Shown in pieces: positions 35,083 to 47,519 of a stretch of DNA of 64,000 bases. The DNA lies in the NCBI RefSeq assembly GCF_038396675.1, contig NC_088921.1:35822501-35886500 (forward strand), read 5' to 3'. This stretch comes from Hydra vulgaris. Its lineage: Eukaryota; Cnidaria; Hydrozoa; Anthoathecata; Hydridae. How positions within the stretch are numbered: the first letter of the stretch is position 1; every line of letters starts with the position of its first letter. A program made the position numbers and the translations under genes. A model generated the notes under the pieces. The model saw only the letters and a list, made by a program, of their open reading frames with translations. It was not told the DNA's origin and ran no database searches.

Positions 35083-35290
35083 ATTATTTAATGATTTAGA
35101 TAAAAAAAAACAACTAGAAAATCTTGTTGCCAAAATGGTTGGCAACTTACCAAGTAAGATTTGTTTTAAAAGTTTGTGATTTAAGATAATTATTAAATAA
35201 TCATATTATTATTTAAGATTTTATTCGTTTCTTTTCAGCTAAATCTGATTCATTAGATAAAGTTTGATGCGTACTCTTATAGGAGAAAAT
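35083..35290 (+). repeat. Continuation of module 2 beyond the piggyBac insertion
   Basis: Aligns by eye with 29968-30190 (TGATTTAGAT, GAAAATCTTGTTG, GTAAGA-T-TTGTTTTAAAA, GATTTAAGATAATTATT, TTAGCTAAAT). The matching place in module 1 reads TTTTTTAAAAATTG and keeps a TTAA, a paralogous view of the empty target site. A short ATCGACTGATTCGTTAGAT unit repeats at 35290-35375. Confidence 0.65.
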
Positions 35291-35639
35291 ATCGACTGAT
35301 TCGTTAGATTATGTTTGAAGCGTGCTTTTATGGGAGAATATATCGACTGATTCGTTAGATAAAGTTTGAAGTGCGCTCTTTTTGGATCGAAGCGTGCTCT
35401 TCGTAAGTTGCAGATCTATGACTTTGTACTTATTACTTATTGGATATAAGGAGGATATTTTAACAAAAGTGCAGCTTTTATTACAAATTCAAAATGTTTA
35501 TGTCAAGAACTAATATACTGACTAATAAAACCATGTAATTTAATACGTATTAAATATTTCCTCGACGATGAGTTTTTTTTCTTTACACGAATCCAAACAC
35601 TTCGTTTTTATAAAGCATAATTATTACTTAAATATTACG

Positions 35640-35830
35640 TGCCAAAATTAACGTAAAAAGCACGTCTTTTAGACAGTTCATGGGGACCAAAAAGTTACCT
35701 AAATATCACGTGCCAAAAGTAACGTGAAAAACACGTCCATAAACGTGAATTGGTCATTTCATGGGGACCAAAAAGTCACCTAAATGTCACGTGCCAAAAT
35801 AACGTGAAATTCACGTTTTTGTCACGTCGC
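35640..35830 (+). repeat. Short tandem array rich in CACGTG/ACGTG motifs
   Basis: About three degenerate units with TGCCAAAA-TAACGTGAAA, GGGGACCAAAAAGT-ACCTAAAT and CACGTG. The GGGGACCAAAAAGT part occurs at about 35680 and 35763. No coding frame. Confidence 0.65.
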
Positions 35831-38166
35831 TGTGCCTAATGCGCTGCAAAAGTGTAACTTTTAAGGAGAGCAAAAAAACATTATTATGAACCCAATTATT
35901 TTGTTACAGAAGTCATATTTTGAGAAATGGGTTATTACTTTTATTCTGTTTGAACCGAATGGTGTAACTATACTGTTAATACCATTGATGCCGGCATACA
36001 CAAGACACATTTTCTCATATAAATCGTTAAATGGTCAAAAATGCAGTTATACTGTTATGTCCGCCCATCAAAGATATATTACTGTAAATTTTAAACGCTA
36101 AGCGTTATATTTACATTTTCTTTTATATGATTATTTCAGAGGTATATACATTGAAACTATATTTCATTGTTAAACTAAAATTTTATCTAATAATGATGCA
36201 TTTTTTGGGGCTTGGTGATAAGACTAAATTTGTCTTCTTCTAGCCCCGGTCATGTAATTATTTATTATAAGTTACGTCTGTAATTTTTTTTTTCTTAATG
36301 TCAAAAAAAAAAAAAATTCACTCGTGTTTAGCAAACATGACTTTGCTGCTGCAAAAATTACTGACCATAATGTTTTTGGCGTTGAAACTGACAATAATAG
36401 TGCTAATTCTCAGACTCAAGTAGTAGAAAACCATCATGTAAACCATCCAGAAGAACTTATTGGAAATACCAGTTCCAATCCACCAAAAAAGTTGATTAGA
36501 GTTTTTGATTTCAAACCATTGCCTCAAAGCGAAAGAATGTGAGGAAAAAAAAAAGCAGAAAAAAATATTAAATATTTATTATCGCAAAGGACTGCTCCAA
36601 CATGTTCATGTAAAATTATTTTTCCTTGAAAATAAATTAATAAGCAACAAAAATTGTTTACATAATCATCTTGCCCCGGTCTCCATACTTGAGCCAAGCC
36701 ATTTATTCTGATGAGCATTTAAGTCGCTAATAACAATCATATTGGCTGAAGTAAAAAAGAAAAAACTTGATCTATTTGATTAGAAACAATGAAAAAACAA
36801 ATGTAAAATGGCGTTGTTAATAACCCTTATATTTACTGCTGTTGAATCAGCCTCTCTGAAAGTTACAACAGAATATGGAAAACCTTGCTACTAGTCAGCC
36901 TTAGAACTATTAAACTGAATTTTAGAGCTGTATCCTACTAGGAGATAACAAAGAAAACTGTTTAGCTACTACCAAGAATCCTATAAAGTAGGAGGGCGAT
37001 TTGTGTCGGCAGAACTATTCTGCTTATCCCTAAAGTCTTTGCCTAGGACACATTCTAGAAAACAACAGCCGGATGCAGTTAATATCTGGTGAAGATGAGT
37101 ATTTGTATAAAAACACCGTAAATATATTATTATTTATATATATCTAATACATGAATAAATTAAACGTGGCTATCACTTGCCATACGCATAGAACGCACGA
37201 GCTCACAAATTATTTAAAAAAATATTTTGATTGATTTTTTTAACTGATTTTAATCAGAAAAATATTTTTATAAAAAACATTATTCCTAATAATAAAAAAA
37301 AGTTCAACATATTTTATTGAATTTTTAAACTTTTTGTAACTGACATATGTACAAAAACATGTTCTTTTTTGGTTATTATTCATTAGGTTTTTATGTAGTA
37401 TCAGTTTTCACAAAATGACAGATGTGCAATACTCAGACGGATTAAATACAATTTTGCAAATAATGTTTGAAAACTCAGAACTCTCTACAAATTCGACCAC
37501 AGTGTTATAAAAAAAAAAATTAAATTATTGAAAAAAGAAAGTAATATTTTCCGAATCATGAGCATTGACCAGAACCTGGAAATCCTGCTTCTTTTATAAG
37601 GATCTATTAACAACACGAATACCCACTAGAAATGACAACATTTATCAGTTGATGTTTATGAAATAAAAATATGCATTTTTATGTTTGTTTATCACCGCTT
37701 AAGAATATTTACATGCGTTGTATGAAAGATTATTAAAATAGATAAGATTCGTTTTGCATTTTATTTTATCATTCGAGTTTATGGTTTACTTGAAACAAGA
37801 ATTTTTGAAAGAAGTATATACACTATTCAGCGAGGTCAATCTTGCTTTGTATTAGTATTGTGTTGATTGAGATACTGAGTTAAAAAAAAAGGAAAACAAA
37901 ACATACTTTTTTTTCGTCAGATCGTACGTATGGGGCGTCATGATATACGTGACGTAGTTATTGGTCATTCGAAATTTTTAACAAAACAAGAAATCGTTCC
38001 TTCTACTCCTAAATTTTTTTTAAATTAAACATTTTTAAAGCATTGTGTTTCTTTTTATTATTTAATAAAAAGTTGATATTGTTTGCTTACCAAAATGTTT
38101 TGTCATTAAATTTTTTTAAATGTATTTTATACTGTACTGGATAGTTTGTTATTTTTTTCTTTTCAG
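35831..38166. other. Upstream region of the TauD-type gene, nothing assigned
   Basis: Open frames at 35886-36101 and 36324-36542 have no known motif; the second (ending DFKPLPQSERM) lacks an ATG. A short ATG frame MTDVQYSDGLNTILQIMF... of 31 codons lies at 37415-37510. Unclassified complex sequence at 36800-37100. A GTGACGTAG motif near 37948 is a possible CRE-like promoter site about 220 bases before the first coding exon, but this is weak. Confidence 0.4.
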
Positions 38167-38175
38167 CAATGTAAA

Positions 38176-38652
38176 ATGATAAAAATTGCTAACCATAGAA
38201 TAAGCAAAAAAATATTTAACCGATTCATTTTTACAGATATTCCTCAGCACAAACTTAAAGCTCCTATCACACAAATAAAAAATCGACCCTATTTGCCTGG
38301 TTCTTTAAGCAATGCGTTCCCCGATGTTTTAAAAAGTGAATATAAACCAGGTTTAAAAATTCTCACGACATCAGAAAAAGACTTGCAGTCAATAGCAACA
38401 GAACTTCGAAGCTTTTCAACTCTTTGTATGCCTGAAATAAGCGCAATTCTTCTAAAGAGTTTACCAATAAATACTGCTGAAGAATTTTCGCTCTTTACTA
38501 AAGCTCTTAATTTTAAACCGCTTACATACGCAGGTGGAAGTGGTTTTCGAAAAACTATAGCTGGAGATGTTTATTCTGCGAGTGACGATCCTTCTATTTA
38601 TTCAATTGAGCCCCACAATGAAATGTCATACATGACCATTTATCCAACGAAG
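38176..38652 (+). CDS. TauD/TfdA-family dioxygenase gene, first visible coding exon
   Basis: An exon bounded by TTTTCAG (38166) and AAG|GTATTT. It contains an in-frame ATG at 38176 that begins MIKIANHRISKKIFNRFIF, taken as the start; an upstream 5' UTR exon or trans-spliced leader would explain the acceptor before it. The family uses Fe(II) and 2-oxoglutarate to oxidise small substrates; the substrate cannot be told. The metal-binding HxD/E motif is PHNEMSY (H147, E149), preceded by the typical YAGGSGFRKTIAGDVYSASD and PSIYSIE. The basic, amphipathic N-terminus could be a mitochondrial signal. Exons at 38827-39027 and 58409-58582 continue in phase 0. Together they give 284 residues; the C-terminal part with the distal His and Arg is missing, so the gene runs out of the window or into unrecognised exons. 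Confidence 0.88.
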
Positions 38653-38826
38653 GTATTTTACTAAAGTTAAGTTCAACCTGCGCATATTAGACGATACATT
38701 TGAAATTTCAGAATTTTTTCGCAACTTTAACCTAGTATTATAATATGACGTAATGTTTTATCTTTTATCCATTAAATCTTTTTCCAAAATTTGTACTAAT
38801 AATCTTGTGTATTTATAAATTCTTAG

Positions 38827-39027
38827 ATTATGTTTTGCTGTCTCTCTGAAGCTACAATAGGCGGAGAATCACCCATTGTATTTAATCGCGAGTTATTTTC
38901 AGCTTTGAAAGCAGACAATGTCAGAAAAGTTGTGGAAAAGAAAATTCGTTATTTTCGGAATTTACCACATAAAAATAATACGAAATATATAAATTGGCAA
39001 GGGACCTTTTTAGTTGACTCTGTCAAG
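38827..39027 (+). CDS. TauD-family gene, second exon
   Basis: 201-nt phase-0 exon between TTCTTAG and AAG|GTATTT. It encodes IMFCCLSEATIGGESPIVFN, then RELFSALKADNVRKVVEKKI and RYFRNLPH, ending in FLVDSVK. IGGESPI(A/V) is the family's conserved turn after the metal site, followed by the variable lid region. Confidence 0.9.
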
Positions 39028-39306
39028 GTATTTTTCTGTTTTTAATATTACTAGTTATTTTTGAAGTTTTTGAAACGCGTTTGCACTTTTCAACATTCAA
39101 CTTGTTAATTTAACTTTTTGTTTTATTCAGCAACGTTGCTAAGGATAAGTAACAGGAAAAGCAGAAAACATTTCTTGAGGAGAAAAGCAAACTAGCATGT
39201 GTGTGTTTGTATGTGGGTGAATGTGTCTTTATAGGGTGGGTTCGGGTAATATAAACATCAAGGTAATATGAGCATACCAAAAGATTTCTAAGATGTGAGT
39301 AGGAAG
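39028..39306. other. Start of the large TauD intron
   Basis: First part of an intron of about 19.4 kb (39028-58408). A GGTAATATGAGCA motif at about 39260 recurs in the same orientation at about 40236 and may mark an element border; no matching inverted end was found. Confidence 0.5.
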
Positions 39307-39712
39307 TTTAAGTTGCTTTCTATTTTTGGAATTGTCTTTATGTGGCGATAACAGGAAGCAGTATAATTAGCGTAAATTTATACTATTTATAATTTAATAT
39401 AACTTAATTTAATATAATTTAATAAAATAAATTAATAAATTTAATTAATAAAAAAAATTAATAAATTTAATTTAATAAAAATTTAATATAATTTAATATA
39501 ACTATATAACTAATTTATAGTAATTAGCAGCTCTCATCTGATAAAACGCTGTTTAGTTTTTCGTGTTGTTAAAATATTATGATAAAATTGAACAGCGTTT
39601 TAATCAGATAAAAGCCGCTGATTGTTGCGTATAAATTTACGCTCATTTTACTGCTTATTGTTATCACCACATAAAATTCCAAACAGACAAATCAACTTGG
39701 TCTTTCCTTGTT
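39307..39712. mobile_element. Foldback element (~400 bp)
   Basis: Imperfect inverted repeat: AAGTTG...GGAATTGTCTTTATGTGGCGATAACA...AGCGTAAATTTATAC on the left faces its complement at about 39628-39700. A second inner pair is CATCTGATAAAACGCTGTT and complement (about 39535-39615). Between them is an AATTTAATATAA-type repeat. No coding potential. Confidence 0.7.
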
Positions 39713-40360
39713 TTTAATCATCGCTTATGAAAGAATGATGGGCGCAAAAATATTAATTTTGAAATTTTTGTTTAGGAAAAAAGGCAAAAAAACAATTACT
39801 TTTGACTTCATTAAAAATTATATTTTCTTGGAAGCAAGGTCAAACTACCTAATGCTTTTCATTAAAGCTACCTAGTTTAAAGTGCTAAGATTGCGGTGGT
39901 TTAAATTGTTTCTGAATAAAAGCATAGTTTTGTAAAGGTTTTTAATAATTTAACAATTAAATATCTTTCTGTAATTTAAATTCAAAAAGTTTGTATTTTT
40001 ATTGAGTTAAAAAAATGGAAAAAATGAATTAAATAATTTTTTTTTTTTTTAATTTTGCGTAAACGAATTATTATTGTTTCAAGTAAAAGTGTTTAAAATT
40101 TAATTTTTTTATAATAAGTTTTGTTAATAACAAATCATTTCATTCAAAAAATTATTTATAATTGTCAGGTTTAAATTTCTTTACTTAATTAATATTGTTT
40201 TTTTGATCTAACTCAAAATGGTCATATTATTATATGGTCTGGGTAATATGAGCACTTTCGCTACTTTAAAACATCAGCGTTTTTAAGAAAAAAATTTTGG
40301 GTGCCTAAATGGATCATGAATAGTGATCCCTAAAAAACATATATTTAAAAAAAAATTGTA

Positions 40361-40363
<3 letters not shown>
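39713..40363. other. Intronic AT-rich sequence
   Basis: T and A runs (for example near 40037-40050). Nothing recognised. Confidence 0.55.

Positions 40364-40442
<79 letters not shown>
40364..40442. repeat. (TA)n microsatellite
   Basis: 79-base TA tract. Confidence 0.95.
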
Positions 40443-40445
<3 letters not shown>

Positions 40446-40728
40446 ATATTTTTATTTTACAATGTGTCTAATGTAAAAACTGCCTGTTTTAATTAAAAAG
40501 GTTCAGCATTTTAAAGAAACTTAAAAAAAATACATGTTAATTATGTTACATAAAAGTTGCATAAGTTCGTTTTTTTGTTGTTGCATATTGTTGTTTTCTT
40601 AAAATTTATTCACAGAAAAAGAAAATACTTGACCAACAATTAAGTAAAGATGTCTCCTCTAATTTTTTTATTATTAAATTTAATCGACTACAGAAAACTT
40701 GTGAAAAAAACTCCAGAGTAAAATAATT

Positions 40729-40862
40729 AAGTAACAATTAATTAAGTAACAATTAATTAAGTAACAATTAATTAAGTAACAATTAATTAAGTAACAATTA
40801 ATTAAGTAACAATTAATTAAGTAACAACTATTTAAGTAACAATTAATTAAGTTAATTTTAAT
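40729..40862. repeat. 15-bp minisatellite
   Basis: About eight copies of GTAACAATTAATTAA with one variant near the end. The minus-strand frame of NCYLI units is a by-product of the 15-base period. Confidence 0.92.
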
Positions 40863-41229
40863 TAACAACTAACAATTAATTTTAATATGAAAAATAACTA
40901 CTAAAATATTGACTAAACTTTTAGAGTTTTAAACTAACAAAAAATGACACAAAAAAGTAAAATTTTAAAATACAAACAAAGCTTAGTCATACTTTTTCAC
41001 ACAAAATTTAACGTTTTCCTGGATATGATTATTATTGTAAATGATATCAAAAGAACTAGTTGTTTGCAAAAGAATTTTGCGCATTTACTTAGAAACTACT
41101 GGATCATCATCAAAAACAATTTTTAAACTAGCTAAAGTCAGTCAACTGTTTTTCTTTGGGTTCTTGAACATTGCAATCCAATAATTTTATGTCAGGATTT
41201 GGAAGAAAGAAGGGGTTTGAAAACAAAAA

Positions 41230-41375
41230 TTCACTCTTATTGTATAATGGTATTCACTCTTATTGTATAATGGTATTCACTCTTATTGTATAATGGTATT
41301 CACTCTTATTGTATAATGGTATTCACTCTTATTGTATAATGGTATTCACTCTTATTGTATAATGGTATTCACTCT
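41230..41375. repeat. 23-bp minisatellite
   Basis: Six to seven almost identical copies of ATTCACTCTTATTGTATAATGG plus T. Confidence 0.93.
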
Positions 41376-41692
41376 TATTTCAAGATAAAATATCTGATAA
41401 ATAACTAATATAATAAGTATATATTTAATATGGCAAAATAATAAAACTTGTAAAGGTTCATTATTAAATAAATATGAACAAAGAAATAAACAGTAGCCAC
41501 TTAAAAAAACATGATGTTTGTGAAATATGTAACGCAATTTTTGTTTCTGACTTACAAGAGATATATTTCAATGGCTTATACCTAAAACCTATGGAAAAAC
41601 TTTAAAATTTTTAAATAATTAAATTTAGTAAAATTTTTTATTATATGCCCAGATAACAGAAAACTATAACAGTTAGTAAATATAAATTACCA

Positions 41693-42642
<950 letters not shown>

Positions 42643-43601
42643 TCAACCTTTCTAAAGTGTATTTAAGACCCTAAAACTTACTCCGTTAACTATGAGACTA
42701 ATAAAATGAAAATTTATTTACTGTAATTTAACCCCTGATATTATTTTTATTTATTAAATAATAACTTTATAACAGAAATTTTTGATAAATGTGTAAAAAG
42801 GCTAAAGCGAACGGAATAGAAAAGGTTCAAATTAGTATTTGAACCTATAGAAATTGTGTTTCAAATTAAAAAAAAAATGAAACTAAAGTTTCAAATTGAA
42901 GTTGCTAAACAGAACTTTTTTCTTTTGATAAAAATGAATTATCAAAATTTATTAACAAACAAATCAGAAATGTACAAAAAATTCAGATGAAAAGTATTTT
43001 TATAACAGCTTACCAAAGGTCCGCAAACTTAACTACTGTAACTTGAAATGTATCGTTTTCAGGTTTAGCTGTCAATAAGTTAAGAATTTTTTTAATTTTT
43101 GTAATTACATGATTTTTTTTAAATTTTTTTTTTACTTTTTTTTTTTCAATTTTTGCCCAAACGCTTGAAAATCTGCTAAATTTATGAATATAGAAAACAC
43201 AACAAAAAAAATTCCAAGCGCTAATGTTTACGAAATAAAACTATGTTTATTTATTTCGCAAACACCAAGAAAAAGTAAAAGATGCGTCTTGACTGAATGG
43301 CAAATAAAAAAAACTTAATATTTTTGAGGAACCAATTATTAAGATTTTTTGTTCAGACGCATATAAACATCTTAAATAAATCGTAAACAAATACGTATTT
43401 TTCAAAATAATCCATGTAATATCAATACAATAATAAATCTAAAAATTAACTCTATTTTATCTATTTTGTTTTGTTTCCTCATCTTTATGAACATTTTTAC
43501 CTGCTGCAAAAACACAACAAAACTTTCTGTTGGGTTTTTTTTTTTAACTTTAAAATTTCTGGATGTTTTTTGATTCTCATTTAACACCAACTGCATTTTT
43601 A
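42643..43601. other. Intronic AT-rich sequence
   Basis: No gene. Contains poly-T/poly-A runs near 43110-43145. Confidence 0.55.
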
Positions 43602-43925
43602 TCAAACACTAGCTGGATTACCCGGCGCTTCACGCGGGTTTTTGTCACACTTAAACTTGACCAAGTTTATCTTTTCCAAATTTTATTATGTTTAATGTGA
43701 GATAAGTTGTTTAAATACTTTCTTTGAATGTCTGGGAAACTTTTTTGGATGTCTGGGAATACTTTCAAGGAAAACCTTGGGGTCGGAGGGGCTGCTGTTG
43801 GCCCAAACCTGGCCAAAATTGCTCAGGTCTACTTAGTACCTGTGCCAAGTTTGGTATTGATTGGTCCAGAGGTGTTGACGTCTATCGCTAACATCAAACA
43901 TACAAACATTGCCTTTTATATATAG
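43602..43925 (+). repeat. LINE/SINE 3'-tail-like repeat (CCCGGCGCTTCACGCGGGT type)
   Basis: Begins CTGGATTACCCGGCGCTTCA and ends with a TTGGTCCAGAGGTGTTGACG, ACATACAAACATTGCCTTTT ATATATAG tail. This pattern is typical of a widespread invertebrate retroposon tail. The open frame at 43728-43925 is not regarded as a gene. Confidence 0.45.
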
Positions 43926-44324
43926 TGAGAGAGATAGAGAAATATAATCGTTCTCAGTTGAGTACAAGCTCTCAAACTGCATACAAGCTCTCAAACCACT
44001 TCTGTTTTACTGCTCTATTGATATATGTATAATATAGTTGCAGGCAATGTGCACTATCCCGCTAGAATAAATATTGTTTCAAATTCTCGAAACTCATTTA
44101 TTCTATATTCTAAATAAACATAGATCATTACAAAAATTTTTTTTTATTATTTCTTGTTATTGCTAATGATGCCATTATGAATTAATTGAAATCTCTACTT
44201 ATTTATCAAAAAGAAGAAATTGGCTTTTATTTACGAATTTTTTTCAGCAAATAGTTACATAAATTATCATAACTGCTGTATTTATTATCATAATTATCAT
44301 AATTACAATAATTATCATTTTTTC
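43926..44324. other. Intronic sequence without features
   Basis: GAGAGATAGAGA patch and a TATCATAATTATCATAATTA-type simple repeat before the LINE relic. Confidence 0.55.
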
Positions 44325-45270
44325 TTAGGCAAGGTGTGAGACAAGGATTGATTTTGTCATCCCACTTGTACAACATATACACCCAAAAATTACTTGAAGC
44401 TATAAAAAATGATAACTTTGTTAGTACTTCTATACATGGAAACTACACAGGTGTTGTTTATGCTAACGATATCATTCTGCTTAGCTCTACTCTATCTGGT
44501 CTTTAAAGGCTTTTAACAACGTGTAATATTTATGATAGTTTAAACCGCATGAAAAACTCAATATTGTCAAAACGGAACTTTTGCACGCCGGAGAACGACA
44601 AGTAGCTAATTGCAAGATAACCCTAGATTACCATCAAATAATACTAAATGAAAAACATAATCATCTGGGTTTCATGCGGGATACAGAAAAATCCATTTTC
44701 GCCTCACTAAATAACACAACAGTGCAAACTCTGATTCAATCTGGTATCCGATTCGCACATGCATCTTCAATTATCCAACTAAATAAATCTTTAGCAGTTC
44801 CAACGCTAACGCATAGTCTGGAACTCTGTGAAAATAGAGACTTAACAATGTAAAGGCTTGATAAAATTGGAAGAAATGCAGTCAAGCTCTTTTTAATGTC
44901 TCCCTGCATAGCAAAAACTATATAAAGTCTCTATTTCAAGTTCAGGAGATATTAACGTATATATAACAAAATAAAATAAACTTTTTTATCCGTATATTAA
45001 ATAATAAAGTAACTTTTGAAATCATTTATTTTCAGTTTAACTATTTCCAGATGACATAAATGAATTATGTAAGATCCATAAACTAAATATGAAAAACTTA
45101 TTTAAGGTTTAGAAGAAAGTTAAAAATTAAAACTTTAGAAAATATAATTCCTGAAGATACTTATCAAATTCTAGTACAGGCAGTTCAATGTTGGAATGCA
45201 AAGCAACAGCAAACAATTTTCAAAAAAACTCTTAAAGAAAACATTCCCAGTGATCTTTTTATTTTCTCTT
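44325..45270 (+). pseudogene. Non-LTR retrotransposon RT relic
   Basis: Plus-strand remains: QGVRQGLILSSHLYNIYTQK (RT block 5, GVRQGxxLSPxLYNIY), then GVVYANDIILLSSTLSGL, the active-site block with YADD changed to YAND. The next open part (44581-44853) has CKITLDYHQIILNEKHNHLG and FMRDTEKSIFASLNN, the thumb region. Then RLDKIGRNAVKLFLMSP and a decayed end. The TAA after SGL and the YAND change make it inactive. The sequence family differs from the LINE at 13258. Confidence 0.8.
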
Positions 45271-45796
45271 GGTATTTTTATTTTTCATTAAAAATGTTTA
45301 GAGATGGTGTTAAATAAAATAATAATAATATAATAATTGCGGTAAAACTTTTATGATATTGGTTAATTTTCAGCAAAAAGTTACAGCAATTATCATAATT
45401 GCGGTAAAATTTCAATATTATTGGTTATATTTCGGCAAAAAATTGAAGCAATTATAATAATTGCTGTAAAGGTTTCAATATTATCTATTCAGAAAAAAAA
45501 TATATAAAATTATAATATATAACAAATATATTGATTATCAGCAAAAAAAAAAAATACATAAGATATCATAATTGCGGTAAAGGCTTCAGTATTATTGGTT
45601 AAGCAGTACGTTTTCTCGAAGCTTTCTAAATGGTAGGTTTTTTCGACAGCTTTTTTTTAATTTTTTTCTTCTACTTTTATTGGAGCTCTAGATAAAAAAT
45701 ATATTATTTTTTGAATTTTGCAGTCGGTGATTGTTTAGTTGTTAATGCTTTTATAAACATGGAACAAACACATGTACAAATGTTTCTAACATTTTA
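45271..45796. other. Intronic repeat with TTATCATAATTGCGGTAAA units
   Basis: Four degenerate units of about 80 bases (ATAATTGCGGTAAA...TATTGGTTAT...GCAAAAA) lie at about 45330-45600. Unknown origin. Confidence 0.55.
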
Positions 45797-46023
45797 GGCC
45801 GGGTGAATAAAAATGAGCAATTGCTTTTACTTAGAAATTGGTCAGCTTTACGTGAATAAAAACTATAACAATTTTGGTAAAGTTATTCACGTACAGCTGA
45901 GCAATTACTGAGTAAATTGCTTAACTTACGTGAATAAAAATTTGAGCAAAACTGCTTAAGTTTTTCACGCAAAGCTGACCAATTTTTGAGTAAAAGCAAT
46001 TGCTCATTTTTATTCACCCTGCC
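45797..46023. mobile_element. 227-bp MITE with ~60-bp terminal inverted repeats
   Basis: Starts GGCCGGGTGAATAAAAATGA and ends with the near complement (GGCAGGGTGAATAAAAATGA in reverse). The repeats extend through AGCAATTGCTTTTACT and TTGGTCAGCTTT. It is flanked by TA on both sides (45795-45796 and 46024-46025). No ORF, so mobilised in trans if at all. Confidence 0.88.
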
Positions 46024-46485
46024 TATTATACATGAAAGTAGAAATTCATGAATTCTTCACAGAGCGAATCCGTCACTTATGCAGCTCAGCTTTAAAATAA
46101 TAATAATGATTAAAAACTAAAAAATCTATTTACAAGATTTTTTTGAATCTTTTTCTACTGATATTTGTAGATAAATATTGCGAGTTAACATTGGAGTTAA
46201 AAAAATATTTTTCTGCTTAAATGACTATCGTCCAAAAATAATCAATTTACGCAATGTTTTGACCACAAAGTAAATTTTTCTGATTGATCAATGTCAGTAT
46301 TTTTAAAAAAATAATTTAAGTTACTATGTTTTTTCAAAAAGGCTGCAATAAAAAATGTGGTCAATCAAAGTCAAAAAACGATCACAATAAATCAGTCAAA
46401 ACAAAATCAAAGAAAATATTTTGTTGAGCTGATTCTGATCACTCAAGTCATCTAGTGGTTTTATTCTTAAAATAACACTAATAAA
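46024..46485. other. Intronic sequence, part may belong to the pogo relic downstream
   Basis: No clear gene. The stretch 46360-46485 is weakly open (Lys/Ser-rich) upstream of the zinc-binding tail and may be the same dead transposase. Confidence 0.45.
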
Positions 46486-46638
46486 GAATTTTGTTGTGTA
46501 TGTTCAGCTGTTTTGGAAGCAAATAAAGATTGGCATAAATGTTTAAGTTGCAATCTGTGGGCATGTACAGGATATTTTGGAGTTGATACATGTGCAAATT
46601 GTGTGCAAAGAACATATATAAGTCTTGTAAATTTTTAA
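46486..46638 (+). pseudogene. Cys-rich tail of a pogo/Tigger-type transposase
   Basis: Open block encoding FCCVCSAVLEANKDWHKCLS, then CNLWACTGYFGVDTCANCVQ. The CxxC-x(8-12)-WxxCxxCxxWxCTG...CxNC pattern is the PHD-like zinc tail found at the end of many pogo-type transposases. The catalytic part is not recognisable upstream. A host PHD protein exon is less likely because no splice sites flank it. Confidence 0.55.
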
Positions 46639-47336
46639 ATAGTCATAGAAGTGATATAATTTTTGTTATTGTTATAACGTGCTATTTTGTGCGCTTACGC
46701 GGTTATACGGTTTTCATTTATGCCAAATTCTTTATTTGATATTTTCTAGAAAAAAATTAACAATTGACGTTCTTTTAGATGTTTTAGAAATTAGGAAACT
46801 GGAAACTGACTTTCAGTAATTCTATCTGCAGCCATCTGCAAGCTGTCAGTAGTTCTATCTACATCACTTAAAGGTTTACAATTCTAGATTAAGGAAATCA
46901 CCCTACTTTTATCTCAAAAATAATGTTTTATATCAAAGTTTTTCTCCTAGGTATAAAAAAATGTTTTTAAACTAGAAAAAGTTACTTATTTGTATGCGAA
47001 TGTGTTTTGTTAAAATAAAACATGACGAACCCCGCCTTACCCTACAATATGTATTTTGTATATAATGTAATGTAAGGGTCAAGTTTTAAATTTTTAGACC
47101 AAAAAAAAAATTTTTATTTTTAGGTTGAAAAATAAAATTAACAACGCTTCTATAGCCTTGACGGTGTCAAATTTTATTTAGTTTTTATTTTTTGGACACC
47201 GAACTTTAGCACGTGACACTATAATTTAGTTTATTTAGCACGTGACACTATAATTTGGGATGACACTGGTTTTTGAATAAACTTGTCGTTTTTTCTAAAG
47301 AAATTCAGCGTGTTTGACGGATTCACCACCTCACCA
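46639..47336. other. Intronic sequence without gene
   Basis: Small duplication TTTAGCACGTGACACTATAA at about 47205-47260. Poly-A run near 47100. Confidence 0.55.
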
Positions 47337-47519
47337 TTTTTTTTACTTATTTAGGTGCTCCAAGAAGTTTTTACGGTCTTATCAAAGAGCACCGCGGAAT
47401 AAAATTTAACCAAGTTTAGCCCTCCCTCCTTACCAATGAGACTTATAGGGCTAGATCCGGCTATGAACCACGGGCCTACAGTTCTGAAGTCAGAACTCTA
47501 ACCACAACACCACGGCTAC
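47337..47519 (-). repeat. tRNA-derived SINE, reverse copy
   Basis: Reverse copy of the family at 18221. T-rich tail, then GTGCTCCAAGAAG, GAGCACCGCGGAAT, CTTACCAATGAG and the tRNA-like head GTTCTGAAGTCAGAACTC...CCACGGCTAC. Confidence 0.82.

Noticed and set aside
36324-36542. 72-residue frame (KITDHNVFGVETDNNSANSQ...)
   Set aside because: No ATG, no splice context that links it to a gene and no recognised motif. Noted only as unassigned.
40680-40868. Frame of NCYLI repeats
   Set aside because: By-product of a 15-bp minisatellite.
43728-43925. 65-residue frame in the retroposon tail
   Set aside because: Lies wholly inside a repeat-type sequence; the residues match no domain.
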